Assembly (NCBI GenBank): GCA_037903475.1
Contig: JBAJFG010000030.1
Coordinates: 682,001 to 746,000, forward strand
Reading direction: 5' to 3'
DNA length: 64,000 nucleotides
Origin: Ancylostoma caninum
Lineage: Eukaryota; Nematoda; Chromadorea; Rhabditida; Ancylostomatidae
The notes beneath the pieces are model-generated. The model worked only from the letters and a program-made list of their open reading frames with translations. It had not been told where the DNA came from and made no database searches. Below are positions 10,991-23,893 of this stretch, one piece after another; the stretch's first letter is position 1; every line of letters starts with the position of its first letter. Position numbers and translations under genes: made by a program.

Positions 10991-13900
10991 ATTTAGGTTT
11001 TCATTGGAGTATGCAACTACCGGGAATCACCGCCCAAGGGAAATATATAAAATGTAAATGTAAATGAATAAAAATGTATATAAAAATGTGGGTAAAAAAC
11101 ACCCTCTTCACAGTCCACCATAAGGCCTTGAACTTATATGACCAAGATAACCACGGTGTGATTGCGTCACAATCACTCTCGAGCGGCGGAGAGCAGGAGG
11201 AGGCACCAGGGCGAATGGCCTGAATTTCCATGCGTACCCCGGCGGGTGTAGCACCTCTTTCAGTCCCCATGTACGCCGCTTCCCAGGTGCTTGGCATGTA
11301 GTTGAGGTAAACAGTTGGTAGAGATAAAGAATAGGATGGGATATGTGGAAGTAAGAGGTGGAAGTTAGAGATAAGACGGTGATATATAGGTAGAAAGCAT
11401 AGCGAATGGATGCAAAACTACCAAGTAATTAGCGGAGGTCACTAAAGAGGGAGAGGATCAGAGAAAACACAGGATTAAGAATGAATCGGAAAAGTGAGTG
11501 ACTGACGGTGTGCTAACACTTGATCTGCTTCCTGCTTGATTGTTTTTTTTTGTAGCGGATATGGTTTCTTCTACGGTGCACCGTGAATGCACTTGCTGAA
11601 CAAATAAACTAGTTCACGGTGCTTAGCTTGAATATAAAACACCACAGCAAAAATGTGCACTTCTAGTGCATCCGTTTTCTAGGGAATCATTCCTTGAAAG
11701 GATGCAAGGCAATATCAGGAAAGCAGAATGAATTGCCGGGCTTTTTTTAAATGAAATTCCAACACATGTGTGAGGATAACCGAAAATCCTGGAAGAATTC
11801 ACGCGGACACTGTCGTGAATAGATGGATTCGTGGGCCACGTCGCTTAATCCGCCCAGTATTACAAAAATGGGGTAAAAGGATGGAGCCAATAGATAATAT
11901 ATTATTACGGGAGATCTTTGCTGAGAATGGATCGACACCTAACAAAGCAGGATTTGTGGAACCTCATGTTAACATTTACCTTGTAACCTATCAATACAAT
12001 CGAAGCACTGGAGCAAAACCTCTCATTATGCTCTAACTTAGGTGATAAGTTTCTGCGGACGCTTTCTGAAGATAAAGCAAGCTACACATCTAAGAATTAA
12101 CTGAAATTTTGATGGATTGTAGATTATTTATGATTATTTAGATTATATGTAGATCATTCATGAAAGATTAGCAGAGCATCTCTTTCTTAGAATGGAAAAG
12201 AAATCTGCCTTTGCTGCTAAGCTTTCCGTGAAAAAAATTTTGCCGATGTTCGTTGTCAAGGAAATGTCTTCCTAACAAGTTTTTTTTTTTCAAGAAAAGT
12301 CGAATCCAGGTAAGCAAGATATGGGAAAGAGTTCGAAGTCTGGAAACTCAGAAGAGAAGCGTATTAACGAAACATTCCGATCCTGAGCATCTCGACATTT
12401 TCTGGCGAAATGGCTTAGAATCTCGTCCATGACTACGAATCGACTTGTTCCTAGGCGCACTTAACGCTGCATCTCGTCGCAATCCTGAAATTTCAGGATT
12501 GTTTAATCACCTTGACATTATATATTCTCTCTTTGCCACACAAATCAAGAACGTATGCTTTTGTAAGTAAATAGAAACCAGATATTTACGCTTTGGAAAC
12601 TGTACCATTATCAAAATAATAATAGTTGTGTGCACCCCAGGTGCATATTTCGTAAAATACTTCGAAGAAAACTTGCAGTTCCACGAGACAAACCTTTACA
12701 AAGCTGCACATAGAAAGCAGACTGTCGACTTAAATGTCGACTAAAGGCGCTAACTTCGGTAAAGGCCAAGAAGCCAAGAAAAACTGCACAATCACATTTA
12801 AAGTGCTATTAACATATATTCAAGGAATGCCAAGGACAACAACATTGTCCGCACCTCACAGAGATTACCCAAACCGGAAGTCCCGCAATTCCCGAAACGG
12901 AAAAAGGAAGGAATGTCGCTAATGACATTTGCCCGAATCTTATTGAAAGTTTTGGGAGAGAACGAGGTGATTCACGCGGAAGCATCTTTCTGGGAGATAG
13001 GGGACGCGCTAGGATAAATGTGTACATGGATGACTAGGTCAGCACATTTCATAAAGAACACCTTGACCTCAACGTGACAGTATGTTGAAATGAAGCCGTC
13101 AAAGCTGCTGCGGTACTTGCCAAATTCCATGTGAAAAGTTCGGCTTTTCCGTCAAACACTTCTACGGTGCTTAATCGAAAAGCCACTGAAGTCCTAAGAG
13201 ATGCAGAGGAACAAAACAAGTACGAAGCCATTGCCAAACCCTGAAAATCATGTCAATGAACACGAAAATTGATGTCTGCGTGATGGTGATGATACCACTG
13301 AAATATGTGGATGTGCAGACAATCAGAGCGTCCGGTGTAGTATACGTTTTCGGCCTCGATCATTAAAGTGTTGTGTACGTGAGTTTCAATCTGCAACGAA
13401 CTGTCACAATCCATTCTTCGTGGCTCCGCCCAGCATTTCCTGGAAATTATCCTTGCGCAAGGACAGAGTTATCCAAGCGTCCTTAAGGATAATACTGCAG
13501 AATTTCCATTTGACATCTGATTTCAGCATACATTAGCTCAATGATGAGAAGAGATAAGCACCTTTTTCTAAGACTAGCGTTTTCTAATCTCTGATATACA
13601 AGAAGAAAGAGGTTTAAAGGCAGTGTCTCATTTCGTTTTGTATGTCGCAAATATCAACAGAATCCAGACCTCCTCGTCATGCTGATTCCAATTATGAACG
13701 TGAAAACACATAGGAGTGACGAGAAACCTGTGTTCGGGGGGTCCGAAAGTGCAGTTCACGAACTACGTGCGCGGAGCGGTCCGTGACTGTGCTGGCCGCC
13801 CGCCACGGCTGCTGCAGCGTTGGCCAACACGTCTTGACGTTTCGGATCGATAAGATCAGCGGCTTCACATGTCTACTCTGCCCGACAAACTGTTCCAAAT

Positions 13901-16210
13901 CCCGTGCCGATAAACGACTAAAAAACGGTTTAATGGCTGTTCTGTAACATTTTGGGTATACTGCTGGAATCAGCGCATCGAGGAAATTCAGAATCCGCCA
14001 AAAGCTCAAACACGAAAACGTGATGATGCACTGCCTGGGTTTCCTCACTGCAATGCATTCTTTTCCAAGTTTATGCACATGTTTATTTGCTTTTTATTGA
14101 GTTGCTCATTTACCTATTTACTGATGTGTACAAACGTACGTTACACGGTGTAAAAATAATTCGATTAATATACATACATTTGTGAGTAATTGGTAAATAA
14201 TGTAATGGTTATAATACTACCCATCGTACAATACTTTGGAGTATTGCCAGCACATATTCTTCAGCACTGCAGTGGAAAGAACAATGCAGTAAGAAGGAGT
14301 CACAGCGATTTCAAGAAATTATTGCACAGCTTTGGAGGATTGGATTTAGAGAAGAAAAAAGAACAGGAAACGCTGATATTATAAGTCCGATAGCAAAAAC
14401 ATGAGTAGATGAACGAACTTTCGACGTTTTCTTAGTGATTTAAAACCATGAGCTCACATAGTTATTGCAGTTAATCAACGAGAGAAGGCGATTACCGGGT
14501 GACTCACGCGCCTTCTTCGGGTTACGCAGTAACTTTCCTCGGGCCACCTGGTGAATCCCCTCGAGCCTCCCGAAGTATACCTCAGGATTATCTGCTGTAA
14601 ATCTCTCCAAGAGAGCACATCTTGCTCTACATTGCCAGAAGTTTATCCAAGCTTACACTAGTTCCACGAAATAACGTACAAAAAAGTGAATACCACTATC
14701 ACGTGCATATTTTGTTCATAGACTATTGTAACTTCACGTCCGCTTGCTGAGGCCTAGCGGGGCTCCTAGAACCTTCCCAAAAGCAAAAGATTCTCTTGAC
14801 AGCTAGTAAAGCTCTCCACTAGGTTTTGTCATAGTATTGTCCTTTTACTACTTCGGATTTTAAGTACATCACCGTTTACTGCAGCGAGTGATCTATCAAA
14901 TTACTATGTAGTTCAGCCAGATTTATATTTCCATGAGAGCACGAAAAAATTCCATTTCTAGCAAAGATTACCTCGTTTTGGTGACTGTGGGGAAACTTTC
15001 GATTACCCTCTTATCAAAAGTAAGTGATGACCAAAATGGACATGAACAGCAACTACTACATGGTCATGGGATGGTTTTAGCGAAGAAAAATTCAAGTGTT
15101 ACTTATGGTTCACTCAAAATTTCCAAACGAGTGGGTAATGGCAAGAACGAACACACACCCAGCAAAACTTGTAAAGATTCTAGCTCAGAGCTGTGCTTTC
15201 TTGCTAAAATTGTGATCCTACTAATTTCCCTCGGATCAACTGGTGCTTCTCTAAAATCCCAGATATTAAAACCAGAAGTTCGCTCGAATCGCCAGGTTAA
15301 AGATCAGACTGCCTCGAATTAACACCTGTTCAGCCCGCTGTGGGAAAATATGTGGACGAGTTCTCCATGAGTTTGTGGTACAAATGGGGTAAAACCTGTC
15401 GTTGCTCGGCAAATGAGCCCATCGACAGCTATACGTATACGATGGCGGAAAAAGTTGGTTGAGTGATGTCGCATGAAAAAGAGATGACTCGCCCTTGCGG
15501 CTGCAATACGCAGCAAGTCAGCAAATCGGCGACAAACCAGCAGTTTGACGGGGGACGGGGAACAGCGGAATAATTGAGTTTTATTGTTTGAATTCAGATG
15601 AATAAATAGAACAATACATAGGTAAGTAAATAATGGACCAATGGAATCTTGAGCGAATCTCGAAATTTTCTCAACGCGGTTTAATTTTTCTCTTTTCCAT
15701 CTATTTTGAAAATGAAAGAATGAGTAAACAGTGATATTTTTGCGATTCCTCTACTAAAAACTCAGTAAATTGCAGTTAGCTTCTTAGAGTTAAGCGACAT
15801 AGTTTAAGGGTACGCGTCACAGCAAATTATTTCACAGATAATTTCCCTACATTTTTCTCCTTTTCAATTTTTCTTGAAACTTTGTAGCTATGTATGTAGA
15901 TAAAAACTTAGCGCTAACTTTATCTTACACATTGCTTTTTTTTTGCTACATACTGTTCAAACCACTATTCTGCTTTCGATAGTTATTCCTTCAAGAAGTT
16001 TCAAAGTATTATCATTTCATATGTGAAACTGAGTCTGAGCCTCATATTTTTTGTTCAGCCCTGCCCCTCTCACTCCTCTTTGGTTGCAATGCGATTGCGA
16101 GGCAGTTCGTTCGGATCTAACAATTCCATACAAATTCCTAACGTCACCAAAGTTACTCACAAGCCTAACACAGGAGGGAAGGGTTCAATAAATAGAGTCT
16201 TCAACTTAGT
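10991..16210. other. intergenic, no gene seen
   Basis: Scattered short frames, the longest about 130 codons at 13692-14078 (minus) and 14933-15322 (plus). Neither shows a domain, signal peptide or splice context. No RNA gene or repeat family was recognised. Confidence 0.35.
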
Positions 16211-17500
16211 GTGCGAGAGCCGTTCCTCAGCTATATAGTGTTTGATGAACAATGTAATAATAATGAATGCGACTCAAACGTGGCAAGAAGTCTTTCGGAT
16301 CTACAACCAGTTGTCCCTACGTTCTACTGCCTGGTGAAAACTCACAAAGTTCCGTCGCAGGTGGCACTTTCACAACTCTCTGCTCGCGAAATCAAAGTTC
16401 GTCCTATCGTGTCATTCGGTGGTGGAGCGTCGGACAGTTTGAGTTGGCTTCTTGTGCAGCTACTTTCACCATTGCTTCAGTTTGTTGGGGCGCACATAGC
16501 AAACATGAAGACATTTTTGTCCTCACTTTCCTATTGTCGAATTCCACCTACAGCAACATATGCCAGCTTCTATGTGGTATGACTGTATATTTACGTCGAC
16601 AACAACAGTGCGACCGCCCTTTTCGAACAACACCGAAGCCAAACAGTATACATGGATTTCAGAGCGAATGACATCACGACTATGATGAATTCTGCTTTCG
16701 TGTAACGTCTTTCGCTTTGGCAACAAATGTTTCGAGGAAAGACGAGGATTGGCTATGAGAGATCGCATCGCTCCTTTACTGGATAACATCTTTTTGAGTC
16801 ACATCAAGATGATATCTCTGAATTTTGAGATTCTGCTGTATAAAAGACACAGAGATGACGTCTTTGTGATCGATGCTACTGAAATGAATGTTGAAACGGC
16901 ACTGGAAAGACTGATTTTGATTCTCGGGGATCTTTTACGATTGAAAGGCCAGATGACGACGGTAATTCTTCCTTTCTCAACACCAAAGCGAGGCTCATAA
17001 GCGGTGATAAACAATGGTTGTGGTAAAAGAAAGCCGCATCAGATAACATCTTAGTGCACTCAAGAAGCGTCCATCCAAACTACGTCATACACATGTGGTA
17101 CGAAACCTGATGAAGTCCAAAAACAATTTATGCACGACTAATGATGTGACTGTGGAAACAACAATACATAGGTTGCACTACTGACGAAAACGAATATAGT
17201 ACAACTCTTACCACATCATGGTTCCCACACTCGACAGCGAATGGATTACCACTTATCTTACCTATGTGGGAATTGTCCAGTGCTAGGATTCATGAACGCA
17301 TAACCAAGCAAAATCAGGCTAGCAAACTAATTTTGCAGTCTGTGTCTCCTCTCGCACAGCGTAGTCTATGCGAGAGGAAAACACGCTAGCCATCGTTGAT
17401 TTGCTTGGTAGTCGTTTCATGGATTCCAGCCCAGCACGCACCGTGAACCAAGTGGTGGGACAATCCGACTTACCAATCCGGTGTTAAGGTTGATATCGTA
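16211..17500 (+). pseudogene. Penelope-like element reverse transcriptase, decayed
   Basis: Reverse transcriptase of a Penelope-like retroelement, broken by several frameshifts and stops. Readable blocks in order are: PTFYCLVKTHKVPSQ then EIKVRPIVSFGGGASDSLSW (fingers region; 16300-16450), RIGYERSHRS/MRDRIAPLLDNIFLSHI (about 16740-16800), YKRHRDDVFVIDATEMNV (catalytic box, where the family has YIDD and this copy has HRDD), an N-T-K-A-R block followed by GDKQWLW, NILVHSRSVHPNYV, and ANGLPLILP near 17250. The GIY-YIG domain expected after it is absent; sequence runs into a MITE at 17541. It cannot encode a working enzyme. Family assignment rests on the K-THK, RPIVS and DDVFV blocks. Confidence 0.8.
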
Positions 17501-17540
17501 AGCAAAAGTATAGATGGGTTGGTCTTTAGTCGTCGCGTGG

Positions 17541-17616
17541 CTATAGCTACATTTATAGTGCATCGGAGTCCGATCTGGTCGGATAACTAAAAATGCGCAT
17601 TGATCCTCGTCGGAAC
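17541..17616. mobile_element. palindromic MITE, copy 2 (half)
   Basis: CTATAGCTACATTTATAGTG, then CATCGGAGTCCGATCTGGTC and GGATAACTAAAA, match the left half of the 62640 copy. The right half is missing. Confidence 0.55.
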
Positions 17617-18380
17617 AAGAATAAGAAGGACTATGAATGTGGCTTATGTCATTGTGTGATTCAGATGGCAGGGGTTAGGCCATTTGTTTTACATGGTAGC
17701 TTTTGTTCAGAAAATTGTGTTTTTCGATGTGTAGAAAACAATCACCGCGTAGCTATCGTAATCGGAAGATTCGAGAATTCACTTGCTCACTATGGGCATG
17801 TGATCTGCCTCGAAAACGTTTGGATCAAAACATCTAATTCTGAAGAAAGATGAAAAACTATATCTCTGGACAAAAGCACGAGAAAGTATTGCCTGCTTTC
17901 TACAGAACTAATTCCCTGGATGATAATATTTTTGATGAAGCGTTCTCAGGAAGTTAAGATGATTAGTGCATCAAGAAAAGTCAAAGATTACTTGTTTGCA
18001 TGCAATTACGAAACTGTGTGAATGTATAATAGTTTGCACTTTCCGCCGCGACAAATACTGAGCACAAAAAGCGACGTCGACAAGTGAATGGTTAGCGAGT
18101 CAGGAATGAAAGAGTTTTCATGCAAATGTGCGCTTGGTGAATAACAAGTTTCAGTGCATGAATTCAAACGTTCACGGAATCTTTATGTATCCATAGCATA
18201 TGAAGCCGAATTCACAGAATAAAATAGGGGCGCTCTGAGACTCGTAGCGACAAAGAATTGTCAAAGCCGAAAGCGGCGTCCATGTTATTGTTCACAGCAT
18301 TCTGGAGCATGATGATGAACGAATTCAGACGTGCAGCTAAACAATCGTTCAAGAAAGCGTGAATTGTTGAAAATGTCGTC
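17617..18380. other. intergenic, no gene seen
   Basis: An 86-codon frame starts inside the MITE at 17593 and contains two CxxC pairs, but it has no splice or family support. Nothing else was recognised. Confidence 0.35.
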
Positions 18381-18386
18381 ATCTCG

Positions 18387-19836
18387 TGTCCGTGGATTGT
18401 CGCGGTCACGTTAAATAAAGTTGTTGCATTTTGTCAAAACAATTGCATTTGTTGCAATTCATTGCTTTTTTTTGCAATGCAATGCAATGATTGGTGTCAT
18501 TGCATTTTTTTCAATGCATTGCATAAAATGCAATGCATTAAATTGAATGCATTGACAAAAAATGCAATGCCTTGCAACCAAACCATTGCATTTGTTTTGG
18601 TTTAATTACCCAAGTTTGAGGTACTCAAACGCATTGCGTCGTATCTGTTGCGGAGGAAAATGCAAAGAAATGTTTTTTGTTGATTTTGCATTAAATACAA
18701 TGCTTTAAATGAAATGTATTAAATGCAATGCATTGACAAAAATTCACCGCATTGACAAAAATTGCAATGCATTGCAACAAATGCATTGCATCTATTTTGG
18801 TTCAATTACCCCAGTTTGAGGTACTCCCAAGCGTTGCGTCGTATCTAAAACATTGAAAAAAATGAACCGTATCATTCAAACAAATCAGTGCCAAAAACAG
18901 TGCATTAAATGCAAAGCGTTGCACTTATTGCAATCTATTGCATTTTTTCAACAATGCGTTGTACATTTTTCAATGCATTTATTTTCCAATGGTTCTCCCA
19001 CCCAAGTATGGGGTCATCTCAACCGATGCACTGCATTGGGCTGCCATTAGACTCCACGCGAGGTATAGCAGAGGGTGTCGCCGTCTCCACTAGCAATACC
19101 TATCGATTGGGGGCGAGGCGTAGCCGCAGAAGCCCTGTGCTATACCTCGCGTGGAGTCTAATAGCAGCCTAATGCAGTGCATCCATTGAGATGATCCCAT
19201 ACTTGGGTGGGAGAACCGACGAAAAATAAATGCATTGAAAAATATACAACGCATTGTTGAAAAAATGCAGTAGGTTGCAATAAAGGCAACGCTGGCATTT
19301 AATGCATTTAGTTTTATGCATTGACTTGTTTGAATAATGCAGAGCATTTTTCCCATCACTATAGATACGAAGGAACGCTTGGCAGTACCTCAAACTTGGG
19401 TAATTAAACCAGTGCAGTGCAATGCATTCGTTGCAATGCATTGTAATTTTTGTCAATGTGGTGAATTTTTGTCAATGAATTGCATTTAATGCATTTCATT
19501 TAATACATTTCATTTAAAGCATTGGATTCAATGTAGTTCATCAGAAAGATGTTTCTTTGCATTTTCCCCCGCAACAGATACGACGCAACGCGTTTGAGTA
19601 CCTCAAACTTGGGTAATCAAACCAAAACAAATGCAATGCATTCGTTGCAATGCATTGCAATTTTTGTCAATGTATTCAATTTAATGCATTGCATTTCATG
19701 CAATGCATTTAAAAAAATGCAATGACAGCAATCACGATGCATTGAATTGCAAGAAAAGCAATGAAGTGCAACAAATGCAACTGTTTTGGCAAAATGCAAC
19801 AGCTTTATTTAATGTGACCGCGACAATCCACGGACA
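18387..19836. mobile_element. 1450-bp giant palindromic (foldback) element
   Basis: The ends are TGTCCGTGGATTGTCGCGGT on the left and its exact reverse complement on the right, a perfect 23-bp terminal repeat. The perfect 6-bp duplication ATCTCG flanks it (18381-18386 and 19837-19842). The symmetry continues inward for about 680 bp per arm: the arms hold many CATTGCA/TGCAATG units, two copies of a segment reading AATTACCC(A/C)AGTTTGAGGT, then CACCCAAGTATGGGG and CTCCACGCGAGGTATAGCA. The centre at about 19073-19138 is an unpaired spacer of some 65 bp. There is no transposase. TG...CA ends with a 6-bp duplication would suit an element mobilised by an integrase-type enzyme, but no superfamily is assigned. 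Confidence 0.85.
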
Positions 19837-19842
19837 ATCTCG

Positions 19843-22800
19843 GTTTCTGAGGTCGGACTAGGTGAAGCGATGCAATAGGCAGTAAGCACTACTACGGGAA
19901 CTCTTGGCACGGATGCATCATTCGAAGTATGAGTGAATCATTCGAAGTATGAGTGTAATCTCATACCCGTGGGTATGATTAACAATAGGTGGCTGCTGGG
20001 TATAAGCAACGTTACGTATACGTGAGCTTGTTGATGTGTGTCATGTAAATGCTAAACGTTAGGTTAACCTACAGCTCATCAACATGCTTACCCGTCGTGT
20101 TGTTTGTGCCAAGCTGTTACCCGTATTATGGGTACAAGACAGTGACGGACGCAGAAAGTGTGCTGGAGGAGGAATGTGGAGGAAAAGTGGGGTGTTCGTC
20201 ACTTTTGGGACTCTGGTTGAAAATAAAAGATAGTGATTTAAATAGTAATAATTGTAATAATTGCAATTGAATATCTAGAAAAACAATAAAGATAATTAAT
20301 TAATAGTGCACTAATGCGAAGTTTTCATTTATTTTGTAAAGTGTATCTTTTCAAATGTTAGGCGTCCCATTCTCAGTAGGGGGGGGGGGGGGCACCCTGC
20401 CTCCGCCACTAGTCAGCATACTCTGAAGGCATCGATTGTTTCATGGTTAAAGTTTCGAAACCTCTGATGGTTAGAAGATTATGCAAAAGCCACATCATTC
20501 AAACACCACGGTTGGCAGTTAACTCATAGCTTGTTCAAAAACAGAGCTGACAATTCACTGGCACCTTTAAGTCAGTGTTTGCTAGTCGTTCCAAGAAATG
20601 TTATCTAATACCTGTGGTCGAAATATTTCTGGTCAGTCGGTACTGAGCGTGTATCTGCTTCCATTACACAGCAATTAGCGCCCGAAACTAGGACAGTGGG
20701 TCTGGATCTGATACATAAAATAGGAGAAGCCGGGAACGAGGCGAATGGTTGCGCTGGAAGATGCTTGCTAAGGTTCATACTATTGCGTTGTTGTTCATCC
20801 GAATAACTTTGGCGAACGGTAATTTTTCTATGCACACGTATTTTTTTCAGCACTCATCTTGATGATTTATCATCACAATGGTTGATTGACTGATTAATTG
20901 ATGCGTCTTATTTACAACGCCATGCATACACAATTCAGAGTGCGAGTTCTGATTGAGCAGTTACCGTGACTAAGAAAATGTATGGTAATCATATTGATCT
21001 ATGCTACACAGCTTGAGCCTAACAGCTCTTTTGAACGAAGCGCTGAAATATCTGGTGGGAATTCTTCTGCTTATTTTGATGTATGCAGTTCCTGCCCTGC
21101 TGCCCCTATCACACGTTTATGTTTTGGAAACGCCATTTCATGATAAAAGGGTGGTGATGATGGCAAAGAGTCAAAAGAGAGGCAAAGAGTCGTCTGTGTT
21201 GTCTTCTTGTTGGAAATTATCAAAGCCTATCCAAGCCTACTTATTTTTGTGAGAGGATTTTAAGACACATGACAGACTTGAAGAGAGCACGGACGGACCG
21301 AAACACTTCTCCATCGTTCCTTGAGAAAATAATGCTATCAAACTTGGCTCCAACATAATAAATCGAAAACGTTCGAGTATTTACACACCGCCATTCAGAT
21401 TTTTTTAGCAATAAAACCCGACCAACAAGGAGCTGTACCGGCTAGCTACAGTACGGCCTACAGATCTGTGCAGAACACCAAAATTGGCCAGCACTCTGAC
21501 CAGAGGACACCTTGTCATGAACATCCACGATCTCAACAAAAAAGAATAAAATCCTACAGACGGAAGCACTTCCACAAGACCAACCCAGTGGATCACCCTG
21601 ATCCTGACGAAGTGTTGAGGCGAGGCTTCCTGAGCTATCCATTCGAGTCGCGATGGAATCCATTTCTTGCCCGCGAGAGCTCTCGCAGCCGCCATCACAC
21701 CTCCGAGCCATTTCTAAATTTTCACGGCCATTTCAATGAAATTCACTTTTTCTCTCGCCCACCCTTCAAATTCCTCAACAGTCATGGAGGGGTGGACTAC
21801 GTGTATCTGGACGCAGGCATGCCGCGAGACGCAACTCGGCTGAAGCATAGGAACACTGAACATCTGGCCGTTTTCGCCTGAAACTCTTGAAGGTTTGCTA
21901 TCCATTTCAATTATTTTATTTGTGGAAATGGCATCGCAATATCGTTCTAAGATTTTCCAGCTAATCCCTGTATAAAAACTGGAAACCTGTAAATCTTGTT
22001 AGGGTCCAGTAGCCATTAATAACTTATTAACATCTCGAGTATCATGCGATCAAATTACATTTCCTTATCGAGAAGGCTGCCATTTGTACTGTCTGCTCTT
22101 TATTCTCTGCAGAGCCAATTTTCTGGAAACATTTGCAGGTTGCAACACATGGAACCGTCTGGAAGCAACCCGATTCACCAACAGAAGCCGTTCCTCCTGC
22201 ATTTGCTTGTATTTTAGCAACAAACGTCTCTAATTTTTAGTTTTAATTACTGCTCAGTTTGTTTCCAATTGTTATTTCCTATTGGCTTGTGGAAATAATT
22301 ACAGAAGAATCGACGAGCATGCTTCTCTTTCTCCACCCTTTCCTTGAAGGCAGCACCTACAGGAGTTCTCCAGTTTGAGAATCCAGCGTGATTCGGGCGA
22401 TCGAGCACGCTGAACACTGGTATTCTCATGGAATCCACTGAAACTTTCAGAACACCTTCTCTTGAAGACTCTCAACTCATCGTTTTGAAAGAGATTGGGT
22501 TGCGCTGTTCTAGCTCTGGGAAAAGTGGGCGGGCGGAACAACATGAAAAATTCCATGACGATCTCTTTTTTGGCAGCTGTTTTGCTAGCGAAATTCCTCA
22601 ATAGACGTATCTCCCAGCATTTTAGCTAACTGCCAAGAGAAATTGAGATCGGCTATTGTTCTGGTTGCCAAACGCTCGAAAACCCAGACAGAAGGTTTCC
22701 GTGGGTGCTGCCTGTAACCGTCTGTGGCCTGATAGACAATGGAAGAATGAAGAGTAGTCCCTCCAGAATTTATTGTTAAAATGTTCCCCAATTATTTCGG

Positions 22801-23350
22801 TGCCCCTACCAATCATGTTGCCCTCATCCCTTCCGATACCATTCTCAAACTGCAAATTAACTGGTGCAGATCCGTATATGCCTATCATATTTCACTAACT
22901 AATTCTTTCTACGGCAACATGCGGAACTACCAATGCCGAACGCCGCCATGAACACGCTTTACCAACACGAAGCAGATGAGAAGTAAGTTAAGTTCGTTCA
23001 TTATCACTAGCGAATAAGTAATCGGCTTTTTTTTCGTGATATAATGTATTTGTTAGCAAGGCATGGTAGTGTTAAGTATGTAGTAAAGTTTTGGTGGTTG
23101 TCAGAACCGGTAAGAGATAATTCGACCAGTAAGAATACTCGGACGAATGACTTTTCAAGGATAGCTTCCACCCCCCCCCCCCCCACATAGTCGTTCTTAA
23201 GATCTTGCGGGATTTCTGGGTTATGTGAAAAGTATGGCTCGGGCATGATGATGAAGCAACAGGAGTGGGAGGAGGGGACTGAGAGAGACCTGGAGGGGAA
23301 TTCCTATCACTTATTTTCCTATAGCTTCTAATCTTTGCGAAAACGCATTA
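19843..23350. other. intergenic, no assigned gene
   Basis: Contains homopolymer runs (G14 near 20391, C12 near 23169) and a 137-codon plus-strand frame at 21468-21881 rich in His, Arg and Pro without a recognised domain. The 5' exons of channel gene A must lie upstream of 24938 and could be here, but none was found. Confidence 0.3.
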
Positions 23351-23893
23351 TAGGGGTACCAAAAAGTTTCCGGCTTAGAGTACTTCAAAAAGATCTACAG
23401 CGAGCAAATTTTGTTGTAGTAAAATACAGGTCCCTCGAACACTAATACGCTTTTCATGGCTCGATTTGAATTTTTTTAAACCGTTCAAGGAGCTGCTTTT
23501 CTCATTTGACTCAGAGTATCTTTCAACAGCCGACTCTTTGACGTTTTCGACATCCAGTCCCATCGTGCGAAGATGCTGTTTCAAATTTCCAGACAGAAAA
23601 TAGTTGCTGGGTGCAAGTCCAAAATATAGGACATGTGATTCAGTAATTCGAATCCACGTTCTCGTGTGGCAGCAAGCGCAACTCTTAATCTGTGGACAGG
23701 TGCGCTGTCGAAAAGCATGTGAAACCCACTATGGTTAGGTTAGAAAAAAGGGCCATTATTATTGAATGAGTCAGCTTAAGAATATGAAACTTGACATGGT
23801 GGATTTGAAGATTTTAGGCTACATGATCGCACTCAAAGTTTTGAGAAAAAAGGGATGGAACAGGTTGACGCCGGAAACTTTTTGATACCCCTA
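23351..23893 (-). mobile_element. deleted mariner element with broken transposase
   Basis: Terminal repeats TAGGGGTA(C/T)CAAAAAGTTT followed by CCGGC face each other and are flanked by the TA duplication typical of Tc1/mariner insertion. At 543 bp it is under half the usual 1.3 kb. On the minus strand it keeps the C-terminal part of a mariner transposase: FDSAPVHRLRVALAATRE, GFELLNH, then after a frameshift LAPSNYFLSGNLKQHL. The second catalytic Asp is present (FDSAPVH) but the third, normally in PSDY, is Asn. The copy is inactive. Confidence 0.85.

Noticed and set aside
13692..14078. 128-codon minus-strand frame
   Set aside because: No recognisable motif, and flanking splice signals or a promoter were not evident.
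14933..15322. 129-codon plus-strand frame with a hydrophobic patch
   Set aside because: Hydrophobic run is mid-protein and short; no family similarity was recognised.
21468..21881. 137-codon plus-strand frame rich in His and Arg
   Set aside because: Could be a real exon, but opposite-strand frames are equally open and no motif was seen.
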